A DNA stretch of 5,641 nucleotides from Phycisphaerae bacterium (GTDB lineage: Bacteria; Planctomycetota; Phycisphaerae; Sedimentisphaerales; SG8-4). Location of the stretch: contig JAUXAH010000138.1 in NCBI GenBank assembly GCA_030614945.1, forward strand, positions 1 to 5,641, given 5' to 3'. Position numbers and translations under genes: made by a program. The notes under the pieces were generated by a model, which did no database searches, was not told the origin of the DNA, and saw only the letters and a list, made by a program, of their open reading frames with translations. Numbering within the stretch: position 1 is the stretch's first letter; every line of letters starts with the position of its first letter. Below, one piece after another: positions 1 to 4,779 of this stretch.

Positions 1-957
1 CTATTCCTGTGGGACTGTGTGCGTCTTGACCTTGACCCCTTGCTGGGGGAGATCTATCCGGTCTCCTTCAAAACAACGGCCAAGGATGGCACCAAGAAGA
101 TAGTGGTGCAACCCCTCATCAGTGAGGACGGTTGGCTATCGCTGGCTGCCCGGAGCTGCGCCGAAGCCTGGGCGGGGCCACCGAGCACCATGCGCCTTGA
201 AGAGTATCTGCAGACGCAGGATGCCTACAAGGAAAAGCCATACCCCGAGGTCAAGGAGATCGCCAAGGAAATAAAGGTTGACCTCTGCAAAGACCCCGAA
301 GCCTATGTCTGGGTCGCCGTAGGTCACCGCAAGGATCAGGCCGACGTGGCCACCTATGGTTGGTACAAGGCCTCGGAGAGCAAGAAGACGGGCAAGGACG
401 GCAAGGAATATGAGCTCTCCACGCCGGCCCGCGACCTACCAGGTAACCAGGCCAGGGTCCGCGCCATAAAAAGATGGGTCCGTGAGGTTTTCCCCGAGGC
501 CAAGGCCAAGATGAAGGAGATGACCGCCACTTGGATGGATCGTGCCAAAGATGTGAGTGACATCCAGAAAGTTATCGAGGCTGAATACCATATTGTTACC
601 GAAGAGCCTCCTCCCCAGCTGAAAGGTAAAGCCAGCGAGGGAAACAAAAAAGTAGGTGCGCGCGCACCCAAGGCTAAGGCACAGGCAACAAAAACGCAGA
701 CCCCACCGGCCGCCGAAGAGACATCCCAGGGTGAGGCAATTGAGGGAGAGGGCTTCAGCATCGATCTGACTTGGCTGAAGGAGTCCCAGAAAACATTGAA
801 GTGGACAGACGATACCATGCTCACCTTTATCATCAGCCAATATAAGGTGAGTGGCACGAGCGTCACTGGGGCTTTGAAAAAGCTGAAAAGAGAGCAAGCG
901 GAGGACTTCACAAACCAGATAAATACCCGGCTGGAAAAACAGCAGAGCTTGTTTTAA
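1..957 (+). CDS. Bet/RecT-family single-strand annealing protein, 5' partial
   Basis: Phage recombinase that would anneal complementary single strands during recombination or replication. The frame is open from base 1; a GTG at 19 has no Shine-Dalgarno site and the codons before it fit the family, so the true start lies left of the window and perhaps 50 N-terminal residues are missing. From memory, LDPLLGEIYPVSF followed by QPLISEDGWLSLA matches the order of lambda Bet (LNPWTKEIYAF ... VVGVDGWSRI), and GNQARVRAIKRW matches its later basic helix. Counting codons from base 1, the annealing core runs to about 195, then a low-complexity Lys/Ala/Pro/Glu linker (about 202-250), then a small helical C-terminal domain. 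The last five residues, QQSLF, resemble the bacterial sliding-clamp motif QL[SD]LF. Family assignment is fairly confident but rests on motif memory, not an alignment. Confidence 0.75.
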   Translation, partial: LFLWDCVRLDLDPLLGEIYPVSFKTTAKDGTKKIVVQPLISEDGWLSLAARSCAEAWAGPPSTMRLEEYLQTQDAYKEKPYPEVKEIAKEIKVDLCKDPEAYVWVAVGHRKDQADVATYGWYKASESKKTGKDGKEYELSTPARDLPGNQARVRAIKRWVREVFPEAKAKMKEMTATWMDRAKDVSDIQKVIEAEYHIVTEEPPPQLKGKASEGNKKVGARAPKAKAQATKTQTPPAAEETSQGEAIEGEGFSIDLTWLKESQKTLKWTDDTMLTFIISQYKVSGTSVTGALKKLKREQAEDFTNQINTRLEKQQSLF

Positions 958-973
958 CGAACAGGGTCGCAAG

Positions 974-1028
974 GGCGGTTTAAGTTGGCCAGTCCCTCTC
1001 AACCTCTGTCAGCCGACTTGCTATCGCC
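974..1028. repeat. Imperfect dyad overlapping the candidate promoter
   Basis: GGCG (974-977) and AAGTTGGC (982-989) pair with GCCGACTT (1012-1019, one G-T wobble) and CGCC (1025-1028), leaving a 22-base loop and a small internal loop. The right arm covers the -35 box and the start of the spacer of the promoter at 1018-1046. It could be an operator for a dimeric repressor, or a hairpin at the 3' end of the upstream mRNA. It lacks a T tract, so it is not an intrinsic terminator. Confidence 0.35.
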
Positions 1029-1046
1029 AAAGTGAAAGGGTGTAAT
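1018..1046 (+). promoter_or_regulatory. Candidate sigma70-type promoter for the small RNA
   Basis: TTGCTA (1018-1023, 4 of 6 to TTGACA) is followed by exactly 17 bases and TGTAAT (1041-1046, 5 of 6 to TATAAT). Initiation would fall near 1052-1054, immediately before the CTGGGGGTT strand that forms the first helix of the RNA. The fit between the predicted start and the start of structure is the main support. Confidence 0.5.
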
Positions 1047-1051
1047 ATTCT

Positions 1052-1215
1052 CAACTGGGGGTTAAATATGCTGGATTTTTTAATTTTAAGGCGTCAACCG
1101 CCGAAAGGTGTTGATAGCAGGCGAGGCCTACAACCCCCAGGTTGTGTCATCCGGCATGGCCTCGCTGGCAATATCCAAGGGCTTGGGAGATGTGCTCCCG
1201 AGCCCTTTTATTTTT
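1052..1215 (+). ncRNA. Candidate structured small RNA or leader with pseudoknot and terminator
   Basis: The 319-base stretch between the annealing-protein and methyltransferase genes holds no credible protein gene but is dense in complementary segments. CTGGGGGTT (1055-1063) is an exact 9-base complement of AACCCCCAG (1132-1140). TCAACCGCC (1094-1102) pairs with GGTGTTGA (1107-1114) around a GAAA tetraloop, with one bulged C and one G-T pair. GCGAGGCC (1121-1128) pairs perfectly with GGCCTCGC (1158-1165). Because 1132-1140 lies in the loop of that last stem, pairing with 1055-1063 makes a pseudoknot; the alternative local hairpin ACAACC/GGTTGT uses the same bases, so two exclusive folds exist. 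An intrinsic terminator closes the unit. No known RNA family was recognised. It may be an independent trans-acting RNA of about 160 nt, or an attenuator/riboswitch leader for the methyltransferase operon, which starts 61 bases later. Confidence 0.55.
1179..1215 (+). terminator. Strong intrinsic terminator
   Basis: GGGCTTGGGAG (1179-1189) pairs with CTCCCGAGCCC (1195-1205) with a single G-T wobble around a five-base loop, extendable by two A-T pairs, and is followed by TTTTATTTTT (1206-1215). It would end transcription of the candidate small RNA; if the operon downstream has no promoter of its own, read-through here would control it. Confidence 0.85.
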
Positions 1216-1217
1216 AG

Positions 1218-1255
1218 TCAGCTGGCAGAAGATAAAGCCAGTGAAAATTAGCTGA
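1218..1255 (+). promoter_or_regulatory. Hairpin upstream of the methyltransferase RBS
   Basis: CTGGC (1222-1226) pairs with GCCAG (1237-1241), inside an outer inverted repeat TCAGCT (1218-1223) / AGCTGA (1250-1255). Both outer arms lie in seven-of-eight matches to the TCAG[G/C]TGA box that recurs at 3088-3271. The element ends just before AGGAGGAG (1258-1265). It could be an operator or affect translation; chance is also possible. Confidence 0.25.
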
Positions 1256-1276
1256 TTAGGAGGAGTAGAGAGGTAT

Positions 1277-2122
1277 ATGGCAAGGAAACTGACACCAGAA
1301 CGACAAAAACTGAAGCAAGAGGCTTTAAGCCTTCGGTATGATTATGGTTGGACAGAACGGAGAATTGTTGACCAACTTCACCTTGCTAAAACGACCATTC
1401 ACGAATGGTTGGTCGGGAATTCACATAAAGGTTTGGTCGGGAATAAAACTCATATCACCCACCTAGAGGGGGACTGTTTAGAGATTTTACCTACTCTGCC
1501 GGATGAGTCGGCTGATGTTTTACTGACTGACCCTCCCTACTCCGTCATGAATGATTATGAATGGGACAAAAAAGACAACGAGTTTTATCACCGGTGGCTA
1601 GCCACCCTGAAGCCTAAGCTTAAGGACAGGCACTCCGGGTTTATCTTCTTTGATGCCCGGCGTAGCTTTGAGTTCGAGGGTATATTGCGGAATTACTTTA
1701 GCATTATAAATAAAATTATATGGATTCGCAAAAACATGAGCAAGGGGCGGGTTATCAAAAATAGCTTTATATCGAGTTATGAAGTTATTTTTTACTTTGG
1801 CAATAGAGATTTAGACCTGCCCAAAGATTGGGGGCCAGAGCGCTTCGACTCCTGTGAATACGCAGTGCCCCAATCCAACTTCACTGATAAAAAGTTACAC
1901 CCTACCCAGAAGCCCATAAACTTAATTTTGCAATTAGCTAGGGTCGCCAGTCACCCAGGAGATGTTGTACTAGATTGCTTCGCTGGTAGCGGAGTAGTTG
2001 GTCGGGCTTGCCAGATAATAGGCAACCGTAAATGCCTGTTGATAGAGAAGGAACCAGAATATAACGAATTAATAAGGAGTGCCATTCATGGTTGGGGTCA
2101 CCAGATTCAACATCACAGATGA
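1277..2122 (+). CDS. DNA methyltransferase, beta-class (N4-C or N6-A), with N-terminal HTH
   Basis: S-adenosylmethionine-dependent amino-methyltransferase acting on DNA. The catalytic motif IV is DPPY (85-88), motif X-like HPTQKP is at 208-213 and the AdoMet-binding loop DCFAGSG is at 233-239, with an acidic IEKEPEY after it; motif IV preceding motif I gives the beta-class order. The target recognition region should lie about 125-205. Residues 8-46 form a helix-turn-helix-like segment (ALSLRYDYGWTERRIVDQL then TTIHEWL), an unusual addition that may bind DNA or its own operator. LVGN occurs twice in the junction (45-48, 53-56), reflecting a 24-base tandem duplication. The ATG is preceded by GAGAGG close by and AGGAGGAG 11-18 bases upstream. 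The 3' end overlaps the next gene by 35 bases. No specificity subunit is seen; it could be an orphan phage methylase or half of a restriction-modification pair with that gene. Confidence 0.92.
   Translation: MARKLTPERQKLKQEALSLRYDYGWTERRIVDQLHLAKTTIHEWLVGNSHKGLVGNKTHITHLEGDCLEILPTLPDESADVLLTDPPYSVMNDYEWDKKDNEFYHRWLATLKPKLKDRHSGFIFFDARRSFEFEGILRNYFSIINKIIWIRKNMSKGRVIKNSFISSYEVIFYFGNRDLDLPKDWGPERFDSCEYAVPQSNFTDKKLHPTQKPINLILQLARVASHPGDVVLDCFAGSGVVGRACQIIGNRKCLLIEKEPEYNELIRSAIHGWGHQIQHHR
1409..1444 (+). repeat. Two 12-base direct repeats, 24-base period, in the methyltransferase gene
   Basis: TTGGTCGGGAAT occurs at 1409-1420 and 1433-1444, encoding two LVGN units between the helix-turn-helix and the catalytic domain. 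A third TTGGTCGGG is at 1998-2006. The pair looks like slippage in a linker and keeps the frame. Confidence 0.7.
2074..2079 (+). promoter_or_regulatory. RBS deciding the start of the candidate nuclease
   Basis: AAGGAG ends 8 bases before the ATG at 2088, ideal spacing. The alternative GTG at 2079 overlaps this site and cannot use it, so 2088 is chosen as the start. Confidence 0.8.
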
Positions 2123-2666
2123 GATCAAGGGCACAGGGAAGTGGCGTTTTGAGGATGCTAAGAAACATTGGCCTGCCGCCAACGCACTCTACCGGGAGAT
2201 ATTCACCGCACTGAGAATGCCTCTCCTGCCCGGCGAGGAAATCATAGACTGTACAAAGGCGGAGTTCGAGGCAGGCTACGACTACCAACTTGGCATCGAT
2301 GTAATTCTTCGGCCCGTAGCAGGGGGCGAGAGCACATTGCAGGAGAAGTTCCTCTTCACCGATTTTGACACCGTGACCATTGAGCACTGCCAGGATTGGT
2401 TGACCCTAGAGAAAGGCGACTTCTACAAGCTAAAGGCCAACTACTACTTCGTGGGGTATGACCCAACGGGCTGCCTGCAATTTGGCCCCTGGATACTGCT
2501 AGACTGGTCCCGTCTTCAGCGCGCCACAGCCCAGCACCGCGTACCTTGGCACTTGCGAGGGGGTCTCAAAGATAGAGCACGAGCCAGCTTCATGTATGTC
2601 AAGTTTGAGAAGGTGCCGGCAGAGGTTATTGTGGCTAGTTCAAATCGTCCCTACTCACTGTTTTAA
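2088..2666 (+). CDS. Putative PD-(D/E)XK-like nuclease, phage protein
   Basis: A 192-residue protein whose name I do not recognise. After a helical N-terminus (WRFEDAKKHWPAANALYREIF) comes a segment with the spacing of a PD-(D/E)XK nuclease core: acidic residues near E59/E61, GID at 69-71, then LQEK at 84-87 (D71, then Q85/E86 and K87) and TIE at 97-99. The later KANYYFVGYDP, a hydrophobic strand bearing tyrosines, is common in this class. No signal peptide or membrane segment is visible. Translation starts at an ATG with an ideal AAGGAG, inside the methyltransferase gene (35-base overlap), so the two are probably coupled. This supports a linked role such as restriction partner or DNA processing, but that is inference. 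The C-terminus PYSLF shares SLF with the tail of the annealing protein. The gene is intact; the nuclease call is moderate because the motif fit is by eye. Confidence 0.5.
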   Translation: MVGVTRFNITDEIKGTGKWRFEDAKKHWPAANALYREIFTALRMPLLPGEEIIDCTKAEFEAGYDYQLGIDVILRPVAGGESTLQEKFLFTDFDTVTIEHCQDWLTLEKGDFYKLKANYYFVGYDPTGCLQFGPWILLDWSRLQRATAQHRVPWHLRGGLKDRARASFMYVKFEKVPAEVIVASSNRPYSLF

Positions 2667-2674
2667 GGAGCAAT

Positions 2675-3532
2675 ATGAGACGAGCTATTGCCCGGGGCAG
2701 AATGTTCCCCCAGAGCTACTCTACCGACAGGCGATACGGGCGCCTGTCATTAAAGGCCATCGGCCTCTTCCCATTGATGTGGTCCAACGCCGACGACCAG
2801 GGCCGGCTCTGCGGTGACCCCGAAGAGATTAAATACGCTGTCTGCCCTAATATAGATCACATCACCAAGCAGGATATCCCGGGACTGCTCAAGGAGCTCC
2901 AGGATAATAAACTCATACTTTGCTACGAAACCCCAAAGTCCGCAGCCATCCAGCTGCTTGATTGGTGGGAGGCTAATCAAAGGATGCAGTGGGCATGGCC
3001 ATCAGATTATTCTCCCGCGGAGGGGTGGCAGGACCATCTACGTTATAAAAGGGACGCTAAAACAGTCTTTACACAAAGCTGGCCTGTCTCAGGTGAGCCC
3101 TCAGGTGACAGGGGTATCAGCTCTCAGGTGAGCAACGAGGTGTCCTCAGGTGAGAACTCAGGTGAGACCTCAAAAAACCCCTTAACAACCTCTATTAAAA
3201 GAGAAACTATAAAGAGAAGAGTAAGAGGAAGAGGAAATTCAGCTGAGGACTCAGGTGAGAGCTCAGCTGAGAAACCCGCACCCTCTCTTACTGATTCAAT
3301 TCTCTTTCAGAAGCTTGTAGATACATTCCCTCAAGCCTGGGGGAGGATGCCTAATAGCCGGGAAACAGCCCAGTTGCAAGATCTCGGGGAAGAAATATCC
3401 TCGGCGGGCGGTGCCACGGCCGAACAGATACATGACGCCTTCAAAGAGGCGGCTGCGCAGAATAAATTGCACCTCAGCTACATCAGGGCAATTCTACTAG
3501 ACTGGCTAGGTATTGCGAGGGGACCGCCCTAA
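2675..3532 (+). CDS. Phage replication initiator, DnaD-like, with origin in its linker
   Basis: Predicted phage replisome organiser that binds the origin and recruits the host helicase machinery. The N-terminal part (about 20-95) reads as a winged helix of the phage initiator type: SLKAIGLFPLMWSNADDQGR, CPNIDHITKQDIPGLLKEL, then DNKLILCY as the wing. It is followed by LLDWWEANQRMQWAWPSDY, a conserved extension in such proteins. The C-terminal part (about 210-280) is helical and similar to a DnaD/DnaB_2 domain (EQIHDAFKEAA ... LHLSYIRAILLDWLG). The linker between them (138-199) is rich in Ser, Gly and Glu and is encoded by repeated DNA boxes. AAGGAG (2665-2670) overlaps the previous stop codon and sits 4 bases before the ATG, and the stop overlaps the next ATG (TAATG). 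The helicase loader may be elsewhere or be supplied by this C-terminal domain. Confidence 0.75.
   Translation: MRRAIARGRMFPQSYSTDRRYGRLSLKAIGLFPLMWSNADDQGRLCGDPEEIKYAVCPNIDHITKQDIPGLLKELQDNKLILCYETPKSAAIQLLDWWEANQRMQWAWPSDYSPAEGWQDHLRYKRDAKTVFTQSWPVSGEPSGDRGISSQVSNEVSSGENSGETSKNPLTTSIKRETIKRRVRGRGNSAEDSGESSAEKPAPSLTDSILFQKLVDTFPQAWGRMPNSRETAQLQDLGEEISSAGGATAEQIHDAFKEAAAQNKLHLSYIRAILLDWLGIARGPP
3088..3166 (+). repeat. Iteron cluster A: five CTCAGGTGA boxes
   Basis: CTCAGGTGA begins at 3088, 3100, 3123, 3145 and 3157, all but the second followed by G. Spacings are 12, 23, 22 and 12 bases, close to one or two helical turns, placing the boxes on one face of the DNA. The core CTCA-NN-TGAG is a dyad. 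The box at 3123 is read in a different codon frame (Ser-Gln-Val-Ser) from the others (Ser-Gly-Glu/Asp), so the DNA word, not the peptide, is what repeats. Confidence 0.85.
3238..3271 (+). repeat. Iteron cluster B: one CTCAGGTGAG and two TCAGCTGAG boxes
   Basis: TTCAGCTGAG at 3238, CTCAGGTGAG at 3250 and CTCAGCTGAG at 3262 are spaced exactly 12 bases apart. The last is a perfect 10-base palindrome. The cluster mirrors cluster A on the other side of the A+T-rich tract. Confidence 0.8.
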
Positions 3533-3573
3533 TGACTACAAAAGTCAGTAGAGAGGAGAGGTTGGAAATATGA
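3532..3573 (+). CDS. 13-residue coupling mini-ORF
   Basis: MTTKVSREERLEI starts at an ATG overlapping the initiator stop (TAATG) and its TGA overlaps the ATG of the next gene (ATGA). It contains the GAGAGGAG that serves as the next gene's ribosome site. It most likely keeps ribosomes moving across the gap (translational coupling) rather than making a functional peptide; it may be fortuitous. Confidence 0.35.
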   Translation: MTTKVSREERLEI

Positions 3574-3707
3574 CTGAGAATTTAACTAATGTGGCCTGGA
3601 AGTGTAGGGAGTGTGGTGAGGTTACCTATCACCCCGATGCCGACAGGAGTGCCAAAATTGAGATCAGGGAGACGACCCTATGTCTGAAATGCTTAAGGGA
3701 AAGATGA
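3570..3707 (+). CDS. Small zinc-ribbon protein
   Basis: A 45-residue phage protein with two CxxC pairs: WKCRECGE (C12, C15) and LCLKCLR (C38, C41), joined by 22 residues, the plan of a minimal zinc ribbon. Such proteins are common between phage replication genes; their partners are usually unknown and I assign no function. AGGAG at 3554-3558 lies 11 bases before the ATG. Its TGA overlaps the ATG at 3704, so it would be translationally coupled to the remnant of the rusA-like gene that follows. The high charge and complete cysteine set favour a real gene. Confidence 0.7.
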   Translation: MTENLTNVAWKCRECGEVTYHPDADRSAKIEIRETTLCLKCLRER

Positions 3708-3766
3708 GGATTGAAGTTCCGTTCTTACCCCCGGTGGAGTATAGCCTCAACTGGGGGGCACACTTA
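3704..3766 (+). pseudogene. 5' end of an interrupted rusA-like gene
   Basis: From the ATG at 3704 (ATGA overlap with the zinc-ribbon gene) the frame encodes MRIEVPFLPPVEYSLNWGAH, which resembles the first strand and loop of RusA proteins (E. coli ITLPWPPSNNRYYRHN). The plus frame then stays open through 4774, but from 3767 to 4654 it lies exactly opposite the codons of a minus-strand gene and has no recognisable protein character. I read this as the start of a resident resolvase gene cut by the inverted cassette. Whether the hybrid frame is translated is unknown. Confidence 0.4.
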
Positions 3767-4654
3767 CTAGATCAAGGGAGTCTTAGATTGCTTACTAATG
3801 ATATAACAGGCGGCACATCGCTTATAGGTTTTCTTACTGGTAGAACCGCCACAAACTATGCAAATGCCCTTGGCTTGTTTAGCTCTATGTTCTCGCCTAA
3901 AAGCAGCTTGGCAGACATTAGAGCAAAACTTTCTGCCGCTTTTATTGAGAGACGTAGGACGACGAAAGGTGCGTTTGCAATACTCACATTGCAATTCAAC
4001 CGTTTTATGAGCGTGCAAGCATTCAAGAGAACAGTAAACCTCTCGTGCTCCCAGCCTGTGAGGCGCACGGTAAATTTTCTTTCCGCAATGTGTGCAGTTT
4101 TTGAACAAACCACTACGCATCGCTGCGATTTGACAGCTGCGAGAGCAGTATTTTTTGTTCTGTTTTTGCCACGAAGGATAGGAGCGAAACTGCTTACCGC
4201 AAGCGGCGCACGTGCTAGTCATGTGGGTAATATAATCGAGAGAGTAGATGCAGAGTTCAGTTTGGGGTTTATCATCCCCCCGGAAAACGTGAGCGATTAT
4301 CTCAGTAACCTGCGAGTCATCTCTCCATACTACTCCTGTGCAAGCATCAAGAATAAGTTTGGTCATGTTATCGAGATCTCGGCGCTGCTGGTTGCTTTGA
4401 TAGAACAGAATACGTACCCCAAAAGCATAGTCGGCATCCGGCATGAGGCCTTGGTAGGCATTCTTAATTTGCCAGCCAATCCACTCCTCGGATTCCCTTG
4501 TTTGGCGCGGGGTATAGACTCCCCCATTTTTGTTAACACTGAATCGGGGGCGTTGTTTGGAGATTGGCTCCCCCAGGATGGTCAAATGAACGCGGATGCG
4601 GGACTTAGATATTCTTCTAGGCCATGTCAAAATATTAGGCTGGGTAGCAATCAT
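3767..4654 (-). CDS. RusA-type Holliday junction resolvase fused to four zinc fingers
   Basis: Minus-strand gene of 295 residues. Residues 20-140 are a complete RusA endonuclease domain: ILGEPISKQRPRF (27-39), then RRDLDNMTKLILDA (91-104) with the metal-binding pair D93 and D95 and K99, then WRDDSQV with D112/D113, matching E. coli RusA D70, D72, K76 and D91. RusA cuts four-way junctions as a dimer, so the product could resolve recombination or replication intermediates. Usual RusA proteins are about 120 residues. Here residues 149-283 add four CxxC fingers: C149/C152/C170/C174, C187/C190/C208/C212, C223/C226/C244/C248 and C265/C268/C280/C283, the first three with identical internal spacing. 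A Met at 145 suggests fusion of two former genes. It opposes every neighbour, sits inside a plus-strand rusA-like remnant, and has its own promoter; no good Shine-Dalgarno site lies at the ATG. Confidence 0.88.
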   Translation of the reverse strand: MIATQPNILTWPRRISKSRIRVHLTILGEPISKQRPRFSVNKNGGVYTPRQTRESEEWIGWQIKNAYQGLMPDADYAFGVRILFYQSNQQRRDLDNMTKLILDACTGVVWRDDSQVTEIIAHVFRGDDKPQTELCIYSLDYITHMTSTCAACGKQFRSYPSWQKQNKKYCSRSCQIAAMRSGLFKNCTHCGKKIYRAPHRLGAREVYCSLECLHAHKTVELQCEYCKRTFRRPTSLNKSGRKFCSNVCQAAFRREHRAKQAKGICIVCGGSTSKKTYKRCAACYIISKQSKTPLI

Positions 4655-4660
4655 ATTGTT

Positions 4661-4689
4661 AATATACCATCCTTTTCAAGAGAAAGCAA
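4661..4689 (-). promoter_or_regulatory. Extended -10 promoter of the RusA-zinc finger gene, near-leaderless
   Basis: On the minus strand TTGCTT (4689-4684) is followed by 17 bases and TATATT (4666-4661), preceded by TGG, giving an extended -10. Only six bases separate the -10 box from the ATG at 4654, so transcription would begin at or next to the start codon. The nearest AAGGA lies too far upstream, about 15 bases from the ATG, and outside such a transcript. Confidence 0.5.
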
Positions 4690-4774
4690 GGTGGAAGCAG
4701 TTGTGGATCTTAAACCAGCCCCACTCACCATAATTGAGCTGGAAGAAATAAAGAAACTCGAGGGGGGTACCTAA
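4679..4774 (+). pseudogene. 3' end of an interrupted rusA-like gene
   Basis: The same plus frame resumes protein-like character as KVEAVVDLKPAPLTIIELEE then IKKLEGGT and a TAA two bases before the next ATG. A final strand followed by a charged tail fits the end of a RusA-type protein. Together with 3704-3766 it accounts for only about 50 residues, so the catalytic middle of the resident gene is missing: replacement rather than clean insertion. Confidence 0.35.
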
Positions 4775-4779
4775 AGATG
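4734..4779 (+). repeat. Gene-end/RBS duplication, copy 1
   Basis: TTGAGCTGG, ATAAAGAAACT, GAGG...GGG.TA and AGATGG occur in this order here and again at 4962-5010. This copy encodes the IELEEIKKLEGG tail and supplies the ribosome site and ATG of the next gene. Confidence 0.7.

Larger units (their letters stand above)
3088..3271. other. Candidate phage replication origin within the initiator gene
   Basis: Two iteron clusters flank 3167-3237, a tract about two-thirds A+T and almost purely purine on the plus strand from 3197, suited to strand opening. In lambda the origin is likewise a set of iterons beside an A+T-rich segment in the middle of initiator gene O; here the same layout lies in the non-domain linker of a predicted initiator. 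The inference is that the encoded protein binds these boxes and melts the tract. The strands of the window do not show DnaA boxes that I could recognise here. Confidence 0.65.

Noticed and set aside
354..1002. Long minus-strand open frames opposite the annealing protein (354-911 and 436-1002)
   Set aside because: Hydrophobic, Leu/Ser/Cys-rich sequences with no domain or ribosome site, lying antisense to a well-supported family gene.
1151..1171. CCGGCATGG ... CGCTGGC resembles the start of hepatitis delta-type ribozymes
   Set aside because: The required nested double pseudoknot is absent: no downstream partner for the CCGGC segment, and these bases are used by the GGCCTCGC stem.
1032..1217. 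61-codon plus-strand open frame in the intergenic region
   Set aside because: It covers every helix and the terminator of the candidate RNA, ends in the T tract, has no ribosome site and no protein-like pattern.
1938..2387. 149-codon minus-strand open frame
   Set aside because: Antisense to the methyltransferase end and the following gene, with no recognisable motif or ribosome site.
2596..2980. Plus 2596-2817 and minus 2750-2980 open frames
   Set aside because: Out-of-frame shadows of the initiator gene with no features of their own.
3088..3271. CRISPR array
   Set aside because: Repeat words are only about 10 bases with 2-13 base gaps inside a coding linker; too short and irregularly spaced for repeats and spacers.
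3728..3758. CCCCC/GGGGG hairpin as a terminator for the minus-strand gene
   Set aside because: Stem is only 5-6 pairs with a 20-base loop and no T tract in the minus direction.
3767..4654. Plus-strand protein of 364 residues as one functional gene
   Set aside because: The opposite strand encodes a complete RusA catalytic set and four zinc fingers; the central plus-strand translation has no domain. Only the two ends are kept as remnants.
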